Notes: generated by a model not told the origin, from the sequence alone. A DNA stretch of 64,000 nucleotides from Apteryx mantelli (GCF_036417845.1 NC_089981.1:9813501-9877500), one strand, 5' to 3'; numbered from the stretch's first letter, positions 1 to 13,982 are shown. Made by a program: numbers and translations.

Positions 1-530
1 GCTGGCTGATATTCAAGGATCACCTCCTCCAAGCTCAAGAGTGGTCCATTCCAACAAGCAGGAAATCAAGCAGAGGTAGCAAGAGGCCTATGTGGATGAA
101 CAAGGAGCTCCTGGCTGACCTCAAACCTAAAAAGGAAGTGTACAGGAGAGATTCCCAAGGACTGCAAGAGAGCAAACGCCCCTGCTACCTTCAAGAAGGG
201 CAAGGAGGAGGATTCAGGGAACTACAAGCCAGTCAGCCTCACCTCAGTCCCTAGGATGGTGATGGAGCAACTAATCCTGGACATCATTTCCAGAGATATG
301 AAAGAAAGGTGATAGGCTGGAGGTAGACAGGATGGCTTTATGAGGGGAAACTCTGCTTAACAAAGCTGACAGCCTGCTCTGAGGAGATGATTGGCTTGGC
401 GGGTGAGGGGAGAGGAGAGGTACTTGTTTACCTCAGTTGCAACAAGGCTTTTGTCAGTCTCTCATGACATCCTCCTAGAGAAACTGATGAAGTTCAGGCT
501 AGATAGGTGGACAGTGACAGCTGACATCAG
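1..530 (+). mobile_element. Decayed CR1 LINE fragment (ORF2, endonuclease end into reverse transcriptase)
   Basis: Broken reading frames on the plus strand match the CR1 protein seen far better in the 40.6-43.0 kb element: the stretch around 100-150 matches its 'WMSKELLA' region, 190-240 its 'FKKG...DSGNY' RT region, and 440-525 its '[11 protein letters not shown]' region. Many stops and indels and an internal deletion make it an old, dead copy. The window edge cuts it, so its true 5' end is not visible. CR1 is the main avian LINE; copies are usually 5'-truncated. Confidence 0.85.
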
Positions 531-1203
531 GGCATCCTTTCCACCTGTGTTTCTCAGGCTGTGGATCAAGAGATTTAGCATGGGGATGACATCATATAAA
601 ATAGTGCTCCAATTTTGCCTTGCCATTGTGAGCTGTTGCACTGAGGTTGAACATAAACGCAACTAGCTGTTGCATATAGCACGCTGACTGCTATCAGATG
701 GAGAAATTCTTTTCTGTGAGCTGATAGCATCCTCAGGATGTTTTGAAAGCCCCCTGCAGTGTGCTTAGATGCCACTGAAGATTTTCAGTATTTTACGTTA
801 TGCATTTTGTTTGCACTGTCAGCCTGAGGAGCGGAATATATTGACTCTGATTTGGATGTTTCCCTCTAAACTAGAGAGACAGAAGAACCTTTAGATGGTG
901 ATTCATTTCATTCTTGGAGAATTATCTTAATATACAGACAGTATTTATTAAATATGGTGGATATAAATAAACAACAAGAGTAAAACTACAGGAAAGCAGG
1001 CATGTAATGGAAGAAGTTTCTAAGTCCTTTGCGTCACTGGCCTTTCATTCCATAGATAGGAAATCCATAGGGGTTTACAAGTGATTGGTCTAATATCCGA
1101 CAGCAGAGCAGAGAAGAAAACAGAGGTGTACTACATGACATTCTACAACATGCCCCTTTTGTCTCTTCCACCTATGATTTAGTTGCAAAAGGTTTGAGAA
1201 AAG
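531..1203. other. Non-coding, nothing recognised
   Basis: Only short chance frames are present. The first tens of bases may still be decayed CR1. No RNA gene or regulatory element was recognised. Confidence 0.6.
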
Positions 1204-1898
1204 ACTTCTGTCGCGAAAGGAGTGATGCACTTCCCTCGTAAGAGGGAAGCAGCACTACGTTTACTGCAGTAAGACAGCGACTTAACAAAGTTCAGTCGTA
1301 AATAAGAACGATTTAACGAGGTTCGATTGGCAAGGTTCTCTCAGTTATTTACTGCATGAAGGACAGGGTCAGATGCGTGTGCAATGGAGACCCTCCCGTT
1401 GAGTCACAAGATTCAGACTGGACCCCCTTGCTTTCTAAACTCCTCCGAAGAGAAGCCTAGGTGCGGCAGAATCCAGTCCTAGTCTCAGACTTGGTCAACG
1501 GTTTATGTGTAAGGAATTAAGTGTGCTATCAGTCAGGGATATAACTCAGGAAAGTTTTGCGAAGTTCACAGAAGTTCAGCATGCTGTTGATCACTTACCG
1601 AGGATCTGTGGCGGGTAAGGAATCTCTCAGCCTCGGGGAGTGACCTTGAGAGGCGCTCCTACTCAAAAGGAGGTTCTGCAGTGCAGCCCGCTGCTGTGCA
1701 GGAGAGCTCAATGGGCTCTGGGCTGCCCCCTATTTATGGGGGGGAGATGATGGACTCATGGTCGTATTTGCATGCTAGACAGGTCTTAGCTGGTGCATGC
1801 TCAACTAGCCCCTACATACGTGCTGTTTACAGGGAGGTCAGGTTGAGGGGGAGAGAGCACATCAGTGGGGGGAGAAAGGAGCACACCGTCACAACTTC
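1204..1898 (+). mobile_element. Solo LTR of an endogenous retrovirus, with 5-bp target site duplication
   Basis: The unit 1209-1893 (685 bp) begins TGTCGCG and ends CGTCACA, giving the TG...CA ends of a retroviral LTR. It is flanked by the identical 5-mer ACTTC at 1204-1208 and 1894-1898. A TATA-like TATTTATG lies at 1731, in the second half, which suggests the plus orientation. No second LTR, primer binding site or gag/pol remnant follows, so this looks like a solo LTR left by LTR-LTR recombination. A 5-bp duplication fits several ERV classes; I do not name the family. Frames reading through it are incidental. Confidence 0.72.
1230..1249. repeat. Perfect 8-bp hairpin inside the LTR
   Basis: CTTCCCTC and GAGGGAAG form a perfect inverted repeat around the four-base loop GTAA, 21 bp from the 5' end of the LTR. 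It could be structural or a protein site; no function is known to me. Confidence 0.7.
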
Positions 1899-4138
1899 TT
1901 TCCTTGGTCCACTCACTCTTAAACTGTATATGAGGCAGAGAAGAAGAGTCAGAAAAGTTTCTTGCATCTCTGAATTTTGCATTTTCCTGTATAATCCCAC
2001 AAGGCTTTCAGGGTGCTGCAGTCTGGTTGCATCTCTGCATGCTGCTCTTAGTAGGGCTATTGTTTCTACAGCAGACAATCTCCTTCCGAAAAAACCCAAT
2101 CTTCTAGATCAGGTATTCAAACAGACAGATATCTATGCTAAACCCAACAGAAGCAGCAATGACCAAATCTACCTCAAGCACAAAGAAGCTAAACCCTACA
2201 GCTTCTAAAGGCCTTGGCCTCTGCTCCCAGCAGAGTGTTTTTTTTTTTTTTTTAAACCCATTACATCAGGATTTCCTTGACAGTGCTGTCCATTCCCACT
2301 CTCAGACAACTGTCTGATATGCAGTTCAAAGTCACCTGCATATCATTTTGATTAGAAAGAGGCTGTTGGAAACAGCTAACGTTTGCTCAAGCTTTTATCT
2401 GCTGTGAAATAGTTTGTGGCCAAAACAATGACACACACATATCATTTTAAAATATTATTAAACCTAGTTCCAGACCTTTCACAACAGCTCAGTCTTAGAT
2501 GCTTTAAAGAAATTTCTTTTCAGAATATTCTTTTCAGAAGAAAGAGTTTTAGGAAGTGCAGTGCCTTATGCTGGTCATCCATCTGGGTTAATATTCATTT
2601 TGAAAATCTTGATTAATGAGAAAAGATATGTTTGTCCAGTCCCCAGCTGTCTGCTTCATTTCCCAACTCGGAAGCAAATGTTTGGAAATTCATGGTCATT
2701 AACTTGCCTGTAGCTTTTGGAAACATCTGAAGTGTTTTTTGATGGTGTAGCTACAGAAAACTTTTCCATAGTATTCAGACAGTGCTAGTTTAGTCCACAA
2801 TTCGTAAGAGATTCCTTCCATTTATAGAGGTAGTAAACGTTGTTGGTGACTGCACAGCCTGTTGGTACCAGAAGCAATGATCTGGTTGCCTCAGTTTGTT
2901 GGTGAATATTACATTGGTATGACCTTACTGAAAAGGGTAAGAAAGGGTCTTCCAGCTGTCCATGCAGACTATTGTTCCCCAAAACTATGAGAGTATAGCA
3001 TGGCTCACATCCAAATGGGTCAGTCCTCTTCTCCCATTTACCACTTCAGAAGGGGTTAGCCATGGGCAAACTATTAATGAGCAGTCACCTGGCACTGTAT
3101 CCTGTCATTGTCTTGGGGATAGAGGGGGGAGGGAAAGAGATAGATGGACATGGATTTGGTGCATGCCAACGCTGTGATAGGCTCTGTATTATTTAAGTAG
3201 TGACAGTCATACCAAACCAGTTCTGGAGACTATGCCCTGCTGGGTTTTATTTAACTGCAGATGTAGGAATTGCCTAGTTCGGACCCTGAAATTACACATC
3301 CGTGCGTGGCTCCAAGGCTCTTTTTCAGCTGAGAGAAAAGGTGCTATGATGGTGCAGTTCATCTGGCGTAGGAGAAATATTTACTTTGGGATGGGATGAA
3401 TGCCAATTCTTGATTTCTCTTCACCTGCTGCACAGGGAACTGCACAGAAAGCCCTGGTACAGATGCCTCACCTGCACTGTTTCACATCAATCCCATCCAT
3501 AACAACTCTGCTCTGATGTCAACATGAGAACAGAGGCGCCTCCTCCCTCCCCCCCCCCCAAAAAAAAAGCTTCATGAAAAATTCATGGAGGCATTTACCA
3601 ACTTCTTAAAGCCTGGCTTTGGAATTTAAATGGTTTGGGATAGGAATGGACAATCATGCTATTTTTAAAGTTGTTGAAATATACTTAAAAAAAAATCAGA
3701 AAATGCATTATGAACCCCTTGTCAACATGATGACCCACAGCTGAAGGTGAACAAAACTTAAACTACTTTCATACTTTCACTGGTTTACTGTTAAGAATGC
3801 ACATTCATTAGCACTGAGAGCTGAGTTCCAGCAGGAAACAGTCATTAGCTTAGCCTTTACAGAAAGGCAGCAACCACAATAAAAGGCCCCTAAGAAACAC
3901 ATCCTTGACACTTGGTTTCAGTACAGAGCAGTGTGCAAACAACAAAGTCCTCTCAATTATTCTGCACCAGGCACCACAGCTGGAATGCCACGGCACAGTG
4001 CTTTAACAAACCTGAGGTCTATCTCCAGCCATGAGCATTCATCATCCCAGCACAGAAGCATAGTTAAGATGCACCCATATTTATAGCCACAACACACACA
4101 CACAGAGGAGTCTGCACAGCACTCTGCCTCTTACCAGA
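1899..4138. other. Non-coding, AT-rich intergenic DNA
   Basis: Holds a poly(T) run near 2239-2254, a C-run followed by an A-run near 3549-3568, and a short CA tract near 4091. No protein of recognisable family is encoded in any frame. Confidence 0.6.
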
Positions 4139-4365
4139 GCAAGTCCAGTGAAGGGCCATGAACTGATTAAGGCACTGGAGCATCTCTCTTACAAAGGGAG
4201 GCAGAGGACTGTTTAGCCCAGAGAAGAGAGGGCTCATGGTGGGGGATCTTATGGATGTTTATAAATATCTGATGGGAAGGTGTGAAGAAGATGGAGCCAG
4301 ACTCTTCTCAGTGGTGCCCAGTGACAGGAAAACAGGCAATGGGCACAAACTGAAGCTCAGGGAAG
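4139..4365 (+). mobile_element. CR1 LINE fragment (ORF2 C-terminal region)
   Basis: The translation from about 4236 reads 'GDLMDVYKYLMG', '[13 protein letters not shown]' and 'GNGHKLKLR', the typical end of CR1 ORF2, matching the equivalent part of the 40.6-43.0 kb element on the other strand. It lacks the 3' terminal repeat and is degenerate upstream. It is dead. Confidence 0.85.
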
Positions 4366-7300
4366 GGATGGTGTACCCAGAATGCATTTTGTTCTTTCGG
4401 CTTTATCTGGTGGGATACAAAATGGAATATAATCCAGTATCTGATAAAAGACTACACTTCTTCCTATAAATTTTGCCCTGTAGACTTTCATAACAACGGT
4501 ATTATCACTTTTAGGATCTACTCAGACATTTAATTTTTTCCCCTCTCCCAGTGCATAGAAGTCTAGGCAGACTTGGCATTGAAGGATCTTTCTGTATACC
4601 TTGCATTGCTATATTAAACAGTACCTCAGTACTTGCAGGAATGACTTACACACTGGTTCTATAGCGAGAGCTCACAAGAATATTCTAGCTGAATCTTATG
4701 CAGAAAATTCTTTACTGATAACCATTCTAGCAATTCATTACTATGATCAGCTATGATTTTGTATAGGCCCTCCAGAAATGACAAAAGGTAAACCACTTGT
4801 GGAATCCATGCGCTACTTGAAGTGCATGTGTAGCCAGGCATAAGAATGAACACAAATTACCAGCACTACTTCAGAGAACAATCAAAAAAAATCCCACTCT
4901 TGTTCCAGGAAGCATCCATGCATTTATTTATTGCAATGCCACTTTCCCTCTGGATGCACAGCTTGGTGTATATGTTACTGTTCCAACACTACCAACCAAT
5001 AACTTTTGCAGTGTTAACGTGGATAATATTGTTGATCAATCACTCCTAAAGCCTCTTCTCTATGTTTGCAGTGTGTGCCTCTTACAAAATTAAGACTCCC
5101 ATGTATATGTTAGAAGATATGCTGGTATTCTCCAAGGATTACCAAACACAGGTCTACCTTATGCAATGCTTGCATAGACCTTTGGCTGGAATAAATGCAT
5201 GAGGTCCAGTTCTCTTTGTGTGTACTGCAGTAAGCCCTAGGACCATCAGAAATCACGTATCCCATGAAGTTTTGAAACAGAGAATGGAGCTAATCATTAG
5301 GTAATAAACCCAACAGATGCCAGAAATGGACACAGTGAACAGATACATTTCATGTATGCCTAGGAGTAGAACTAGGGCTGTGCCCTTCCGTCTTCCCAAA
5401 CTGGTTTAATGTGCTCTCCACTAGCTGAAAACTTTCCGAGTTACCCATCTTTTGTTGGACAGTCACAGGAGGGCAATACTTCATACAAAATCTCTCTGTG
5501 ATACACGGCTCCAAAATACAGTGCTGTACAGATAGTCAAGTGATGATGTGCTAATACTAGCCAAACGAATGCACCTCCTGCCTGTGAGATGCTCCCTTTC
5601 TGGAACTTCTAACCTGAGACCTTACATCTAGATCCCAGTGCTGATAATCCAATCCTGTCACAATGCAACGTCTGACATTCTGCTAAACCATACATCGCTA
5701 GCCATCAGCATGAAGTACGTGGTAAAGCTAACTATCTCATCAAAATGCACACGTCTAAAAGGTAGTGGTGTAGTTGTATGTGAAAGTATAAACAAGTTCA
5801 AGGAGAGTTTCACGTCATGTATCTTAGAAACCTCTTTCAGGTTGGGATGCGTTGCCCCTTCAAGGTGAGAGTCTCCCATGACTATGGAGAGAGCTTTGGG
5901 CTGCTGGCTCTCAGTGACACCTCTAGTTTTCAGATGTGTCATTGTAGGCATGTTCTTAGTTGTACCGGGTAATTAAAAGTAGAAACATAGGGCAGTGTCT
6001 GAGATATGTTCTTAGCCAAATCTAATGAGGCCTTCCAATTAACCAGGTTGGTTGTGATGTTGTTAGCCCAAGACTACAAAGGTCTAGGCTTGTGAATATG
6101 ATGTTACTGATCCTCAAGATGCTTGTGAACTGTATGTGCCGCTATTATGTACCAAATGCAAATGCCGACTTTAAGGCCTCAGGAAAATATCAGCAATTAC
6201 CAAAAGCGTCCTCAGCTGTGTCTGTATTATGCTGTTCTTTTTATCAGCTTTGTCATACGGTTACCAAGGCCTAGTGAATTTTACCTAAGTAGAGAAATAT
6301 TTCATAACAATAGCATTACTAGCCTCTCTCTATTCTAGATACTGAAATATTCAGTCCATATGCAATAATTGCAGTACTTGTGAAGTATTGCTCAGGAAAA
6401 AAAAAGGAGGCCTTTAGCCCAGTTGCAAGTAGATGTTACATATTGCTTGTAAAAAGGGCATTCTGCCTCTGGATAAAAATCCCATTTCACAGGTAGTAAT
6501 CTTCACCTATGAATACTTCAAAGTAGTTTGGAGGTACTTGGGTGGTGCAACTCCCTCAAATGTTACTATTTCATATGCCTAACTTGCAGGATATATGTAG
6601 TGCAGCGTAAACTCCTTATTCCAGATCTTATTAATCCAAATGGCTCTATCATCCAAAGCCACCTGCTACTACTCAACCTGCTTATTTTGGTATGGTCACC
6701 ACAGGAAATTTCTAATTGAGGATGCGCACTTTAAATTACAGTTCTTCCATTTTGTTTTATGATGAAATAGTAATTAAAACAAAAAAAATCTCAGGAGTCC
6801 ATTTGGAGAATACATGCATGCACTAGTTGATGATATGCTGGGCCCAGATAATCGCAGGCCTGTTGGGGGAGCAATTTAAATCAAAAGTTTTGAACACACG
6901 CCTCTGAATTCAGTGAGTCCTTGGAAAAATAGTTCTTCCTTTGAGCCCTGCTTTCCAGGTCAACACCTCTCAGTGGCTTTTTTGGTCGCAGAAAACTCAG
7001 CCCTGGCCCTCTTGGCCGGCCAGGAGAGTCTCTCTCCCTCTGTCACTTCAGAGGCCTCTCTCTGGCCAAGTCCTGCAGCACACTGCCCCCCTGCAACTCT
7101 CAGCTGTCTCCAATCTGCATTCAAACTGCAGATTCCCTACCAAACTCCTGCCCTGCCAAAGGCACTTGCTCTCCAAAAGGCTCTCAAAGGTCAGGATGCT
7201 TGGGGCAACTGAAATCTCCTGGAGTTTCATCTCGATCCACAGTGCAGCAACCAGGACAAGACAAATAAGCAGCCATTCCCTCTGGTGCCCAGCCACACAC

Positions 7301-10300
7301 TTTTACATCTATACATTCATTATTATCGCAACTTCCTGGCTGTTTTTTTTTTTTTTTCCCTAGATTTTGAATCCTAGCTTTGGATCTCAAAGCAAATAGA
7401 AAGCTCGGAAGGAGAGGAGAAGTCTTTTTGTGCATGCCATACTGCTGTTGAGATTTGTTTAGGCCTCTTCTTTGCACTGTGCACTGCATTGTGTGACCCT
7501 GCAGACTGGTGCTTCCACCGAGGGTCCTTAGCCTTATACCTGAGGAGCCGTCACTATGGGGTTTATGTAGGCATCAGAGGGGCAAGTGTTTGTCTGGAGA
7601 AGGGCTTTGTTCAGCCCTCTCATGCCACACCAGGACTATGTTCCTGGAGTAATGCGATCAAAGCAATCTGATTTTGACTAATAGTGGGATTAATGAGCTT
7701 TGTCAGGTCTTGAGCTGTCCAACTAAGGATGCTCGTTATGAGCCCAGGCCAATTACAGACTTAGCTGCTGCCTTCAGACATGGGGCTGAGAACGATCCTT
7801 TTTTCTTTCATGGCCATTTGTGTTTCAGACATAGAGACAAGATGCTCTGAGGTAGTTCTGTTGCAAGGGAATAATCCCTCCCTGCAGCTCACATTGCAGG
7901 TGGGCTCCATCCTCCCTGCTAGGCTCCCTCAGAATGTTCTTTATTCTAAAATTAAATGAAAAACTGGGTTTCTAATGAAAACTTTGTCCCCTGTTTTCCA
8001 GGTTCTGCAAAGGAGATGGAGTAGCAAGAAGAAATCTGCAGAGTAGGAGGCCTGGGACAGCAGAAGAAGACAGGGAAACTTGTGAAATGGCCTCATCTTT
8101 GCCAGAAACCATTTCTGAGTTTACTGCCTTTGCTATGTAGACCAAATTGGTCGGTCAGCTGTGTTTCATCCCAGCAAAAAACAGAGTAGTTCAAAACCAG
8201 CTCAGTCCAGGCAGTTTTAAGCTGCAGCCCCACTAGTGCAATGCAGCCAGCTCTGTTTGACCCATCATCTTTAAATGAAATAGATTAGACCGGGTCTCTG
8301 TGGGGTTTTTGAGATACAGCAAAAGCATTGTAGAGATCCTGCCAGTTTTCACAGGCTGCTTTTCCTTCAAGGCGGTCTCTCACTGTCCCTAGATTAGAGC
8401 AATAATCACGTCTGACTGTAAGATGAGAGAGCTGCTAATTTCAAGGAGTGAAAGAACTTGAGCTTTTAATGATGCACACTGGAGCCAATTTAAACACACT
8501 CGCAGACTCACTTGCCAAGTTGCATCATTGCAATTTGTCAGGCACAAGTTTCTTAACTGTACCTACGGAGACCTTACTAAAATCATCCTAAGTCATTTCC
8601 TGGAGAGACAACCAATTATATTAAATTGCTTGCCTTGAGTCTTTAGATACAGGCTCCTTCAAGCTGTAACCTACCTGGGATTTGCATTTGGCTTCCTTGT
8701 CAAAGTCAGAGTGATTAGTTCAAATCAATACACGTAATAATCTGCGTAGGGTTTCCTCAGAGAAAAGCAAAGGAAGTCACAGACATTTCCCCTGGAGGAA
8801 AGGTAAAGCTTAAAAAAAGAAACTAGGAAATTACAGTTTCACAATTACAGATGAAGCAATTAAAAAAAAAACTGAAATGCCACAGTTTTGTTCTTATGGC
8901 TATGTTAGCATCCGTCAAATATTACTAGTCATCAGTTAATAAGTATCAGCCTGACGTGCCTGTTTTCCACAGTCTCTCTATTTTGCCTCACCAGCACAAA
9001 ATGTCTTCTTAAAGGCATACATCTTAATGCTGAGAGAAATCAAACTGGCAACTGAGGAATCCAGTGCTGAAGTCCATCACTGCCACAGGTTATGAAACAG
9101 CTTGCCCCTTCTGGAAAAAAACAACAAAAAAAGAACTTTAATAATAAAATAATTGAAATTTGACAGTATACATAATCCAGCCCAATCTGTTCTCTCTCCT
9201 GCCACCTCTCTCAGGTTATTAGGCAGAGCAGAGGGGTTGCCTTGGGCAGCAGATTAGTAATGGCAGCAAGATTGCCAACACCCCAGCAGAGCAGAATCCC
9301 GGAAAATTTCAGTGGGGCATAAATGGAGGTGGTCACTGAAGGAGTGGGGCAGGGAAGGAAGAACAGCCCCCTCCCCAAACTGGCAATTGTGTCTTTTTTT
9401 TTTTTTTTCTGTATCCTTAGCAGCGGGTAGTAAATTCCAGCTCCTCAGGGCTGTCCCTGCACAACTCTGTGGCCTCCTTTCAGGTTTGGCAACAAAATTC
9501 AACTGCCGAGAAGCCTGTCAGCCAACCCTTCAAGTCTGCCAGTGCAACTCTTATCCTAAACCCTACCCAACAAGCACCCCATAGTTCCATTAAGGATCCC
9601 AAATCCTATTTTCCACTGCCATGTTCCCTACGAGATCCAAGATCAAGAATACCTCCAGCCCACCTCCGCCATATGTGTCAACTCACAGACCCAAGTGAGG
9701 GCTGCTACCTACAGACTTGGAAATAGAGAGTTCAGTCCCCTGTCCTGCAAAGACCTTTGGCATCCCAGACGATTTTCACACAATGTCAGACCATGCAGAC
9801 ATACCACTTGCCCCCACCCGTGATCATGAGCTCTAACCTTATTGTAGTGCAATGCCTTTCAAACTGAAGAACTCAGCACTGAGGATAAGCTGGCTGCTGT
9901 TGCAAGGCTATGGCTGAAGAAGGTAGAGTCCAGGGGGTGGGGGAACCTGTATGTGTTGGTGGCCGGACAGGCTACAGCCAACAGGGAGGGGGTCTGTGAA
10001 GGAAGTGCCAAGGTCTGGCTGAACTCCTGGAGCAAGGGACTCAGCTGAGGAAGACTCCAGGGGCTGTTTGGGGAAAGAATGGTCCCGCTGTGGTGGCCTG
10101 GTTAGGTTGTGCGTGAGGACGCTGACTCTGGATGGAGGGAAGGCAAAGGAAGGGAGGAGAGGACTAAAAGGAGACATGGCTCAGCCTAGCAGGAGGAGAA
10201 GAAATGAGTAATTGGAGCAAGTGACAGAAGCAAGTGTGAGAAGCGCAGTTCAGGGCACTACCTAGATAAGCTCAAGCAGCTGGAAGTCCACACTGGCACT

Positions 10301-10811
10301 CAACCTAGCCTCCACAGGTAACGACACAGACTGTGAATGCTCGTAATGGCAGAACTGAGCTGAGGCCAGGGTTTACCTTGTTTCAAGCAAAGACAGGCTG
10401 TGAGGCGATCAGCAATTGCAAAAAAGTAATTTGCGCATCCTCTGCAGACATGTCCCTCGTTTGTAGCTGGCTAACTCTGCTCCTAAATTCACTGTTTCCA
10501 CCATTCTGTTATTTCCCCCTGAAGTCCAGCTGAGCCCCTTCACTTTTGGGCCATAGCCACCTGCTGCTATTTCAGTCTGCCCTCACCCCCATGCATATCT
10601 GAAGACCCCTTTCCCAAAAGCTGTTCCTGTGAGGTAATTACACACTCAGTTATTTCCAGTTGATAAACCTCGTGTGCTTAGAGCTGCATGCGATGGACAC
10701 ACATGCAGAATTCCCACTACCTTAATAGCCCCGGTATTCCTCCACGATCCCACAGTGCCTCCATCTTCCCACAGGTTCCCTTCCCGCTTCCAGCACAACA
10801 TCTCCCAAGGA
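4366..10811. other. Long non-coding stretch
   Basis: About 6.4 kb without a recognisable gene on either strand. Poly(T) runs lie near 7341-7356 and 9394-9409. The stretches 6940-7310 and 9900-10180 are richer in GC and keep chance frames of 80-140 codons in several overlapping phases at once, with no family resemblance. Transposon remnants too old to recognise by eye are likely. Confidence 0.55.
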
Positions 10812-10815
10812 AAAA

Positions 10816-10846
<31 letters not shown>

Positions 10847-10849
10847 ATG
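10812..10849. repeat. (AAAT)n microsatellite
   Basis: About nine AAAT units in tandem, nearly perfect. Confidence 0.95.
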
Positions 10850-12847
10850 AATCATCTCTGTAAGTGCTCCTATTCCCATGTTTTTAGCACTTCATTTTAA
10901 ACCAACTGCCCAGCTAGTCAGCTGGTATAGTTTGACTTTGAGCCATCCTTACATTTGAGGTGGAGAAGCACTTCCAGTTTCCAAAGTATTTTTCATACCT
11001 ACTTTCTTCTCTAGCTTCATTTAATTCAAAACACACTCTATTATTACATATTATATGACTGTATTGCAATGTCTATGATATACATTCTGAAATATCTAAT
11101 AATTTCTTTGTTGAAATTAAATGATTCAAAATGATCAAAGTGAAGCATTTTGATTTTTCTCAGTTGAAATTTAGCATAATTGACCCAGAAGACATTTCAG
11201 TGTTTTAACACTGCTCTCTCATGCAAAAGGAAGATTAGAGAAGTAGGAATTCACCATTGAAGAGAAACACTATTTGCCCAAAGATGGGAGATCTTTGGAG
11301 AGCAGCCTCCACCAGGAATATCAGTGACTCCCCCACTGCTTCTGACCTTCCTTCCCTTTCTGCAGGTGTGGGAGTGAGGGCAAATTTAAGATAGCATTTA
11401 AAATACCAGCAGGAAATGAGTGGAAATGGAAAATGTCCCACTTCCCTGTAAGATGAGTTTGCAAGAGAGAGATGATGAATTATCTTCTTGAATGGCCTGT
11501 CTCCTTTTCTTACTACAAAGGCACCTTAGACAACTAGATTAGATTCAGTCACCTAACTTTTAAATAGCTTAACTGCAGGGAGATGAATCCCATCTGCTGT
11601 ATAGACATGTGGCATGTGCTCAAGATCCATGATGGGTCTGGATCTACTGCACAGCTCTGTCCAGGAGATGCATTTCACATTCTCTGAAATATCACACTGA
11701 GCTGCACCGTGTGCTGTTCTGACTCTCTTTAAGTGCACAGTAAACTATGCACATCCCAAAATCTGGGATGCATTGAGCCTAATCAACATGACATGGAGAA
11801 AGCATGTGTGAAATTGCACGTGCATATGTAAAAGAAACAAAAACAAAAATCCTGCCCTGGAAATCCACCAGCCTTACCCTCCCAAGCCTGCAGTTCTGCG
11901 CCATGCCATCACACCATATTTCCATACCACAGCAATGCAGGAGGCCAGGCTCCATGATTACTCTTTCAAATGCTCATGGGTGTGAAACACTTGGGGAAAA
12001 CATACGGGAAGACTTCCTTGCTGAGCTTTAGCTGTATGCAAGTGACCTATTTAAAGCTCCTCAGGCTTCCTCTGTGTTCATCAGAGAGAAAGAAGTTAGC
12101 ATCTTCACAGAGCGCTTCTTCCTTAGGACAAGTTGAATCATCTCCAGGAACTGCCTGTCTCTCTCCGTTGAGTCCAGAGGGGGTTTAGATGACTAGATTA
12201 GGTTCAGCCAAAGCTTTTAGGTGCTTCCTGGTAGATGACATGAGCGTTTTCACCCACAATCCTCCCTAATTTCTCCCTTTTATCTCTACTGAGAGATCTC
12301 CAACCACCTAGGCACCAGCATGAGGTCCTTCAGTAGGATGCCTGAATTTAGGTGAGAAGAACTGAATCCTAAGAGTCAGTTAGTCTAACACAAACAGATA
12401 ATGTAACTCCCTGTATTTCTCTTGTTGGCAGATGTTGAACTTTTGACGTATTTGGTGACATAATTAATACATTCATAATGGATAATTTGCTGAAGGAGCA
12501 CAGTAACTTAATTCCTGCAAGGCGGAAGTTTCACAGTTATTCAATTCACCTCACAGAAGAAAATGCTCTTGTCTTCCCTTTACTCTGCTTCCCCAAATAC
12601 TTGTGCTGCCTCCCCAGCTATAATACTGGATTGTGTCACTTCCTCCTTTACCTATGGATGTCCCCTGGTATGACTTTTCATAATGAACTTGTGCAGGAGA
12701 ATTATGACAATTTTCAGAAAAGTTTTTTAAAATGTAGCGCCCTACTATGGCTAAAGAAAATCCAACAAATAAAATAGCCATCTTCAACTTACCGGAAAAC
12801 ATCAGCACCAGTGTATACACATTTATATACACTCAGGTTTGTGCCTT

Positions 12848-12860
12848 CGCCATCTGGTGG
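12848..12860 (-). promoter_or_regulatory. Candidate CTCF binding site
   Basis: CGCCATCTGGTGG matches the reverse-strand vertebrate CTCF core (GCCMYCTRSTGG) at every position. The motif is long enough to be notable, but one or two chance matches in 64 kb are possible. It sits 3.2 kb left of the first OR, where it could act as a domain boundary; that is inference. Confidence 0.35.
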
Positions 12861-13982
12861 CAAAGCACGATCATAGCATGTCCACAGAGCTGAGAAAGTT
12901 TTTGGACCCTATCTATTTGTTTGAAAATGAGAATTCGAAATAAGTAAGATGGTTGGGAAAGTTTCCGTTTTCCAACGTTTGTTGATAATACCATCAGTTA
13001 TATACACACATCATTTGGAGAGATTCTATTTTGTACATAGGTAATACTTATTGTTTACTGCTGCTACTTGTTTTACTGTATCATCTTGTAATTATATTGT
13101 ACTGACCAACATTGCATTGCATCATATCTGAGTGTTGTGGCACAAAAATATCCGACATGCTCTTTTCAGATAGTTGACTATGCTTCTAGTCATAGGCTTG
13201 AGCAAAAGGCTGTCCCAGCTTATTGCAGTTAGAGCTGAGCAAATGGATTTGTCTTACCCAGATTTAAACCTCTGCAGCAGATTTGAGTTCATCTGGCCTC
13301 GTCAATTTAATCTTCCTTTAAAGTTAATAAAGAAAAAAGGGGGACACTTCTTGGGCACCGTTCATCTTTTCTTAGAAGAGACATCTTTATAGCCCGGAAT
13401 CCATGAATCTTCTTCGTAAACTATGAAGAACATGAGATGAACAGCTTAGGTGAAGTCAATTGCTTCTGAGATCATATCTCTTACATCATAGACAGCCAAA
13501 GCGCAGACAGCAAAAACCTCACATCTTGTCCTTCCAACTGGGGAATCCAAGTCAGTGAGTGTAATTAGAACCCGGTTACTTTCTCATGTATCCTGAAATA
13601 TTGGAGCTGAGAAAGATATCTGAGCCATATTACATACTAAAATCAAATTAAAAAAAAAAAAAAACTTCTCGTTTTCTTTTTTCTCACTCTCGCATTGCAT
13701 AGGAGGGAATTTACTAGTTGCACTGGTTAGTATGAAATTTGCGTTTTCCTGGCCTTAGAAATTAGTAGCTGAAAGATCTATTTCCCATCTCTAGTTTCTT
13801 TGCTATGAAGGATGGCCATTCATTTTCTCACACCCACTACTTAATCCTGCCTGCTATAACACTGGATTTCAACACAGGTGGAGTTGCTTGCTTTCTCAAC
13901 TGGGAAGTAACATCTGTGTTCACTTTGGAAGTTCTTGTATGATCCAACCATAAGTTGCTATGTAATTGCTTGCAAGCTTTTT

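Noticed and set aside
1681-2208. A 175-codon plus-strand frame with its antisense partner
   Set aside because: Most of it lies in the LTR and its flank, both strands are open together, and there is no family resemblance; low stop density in the LTR explains it.
6913-7489. Cluster of overlapping frames of 80-140 codons
   Set aside because: Open in three phases and both strands in GC-rich DNA, Pro/Ser/Leu-rich with no domain; typical of chance.
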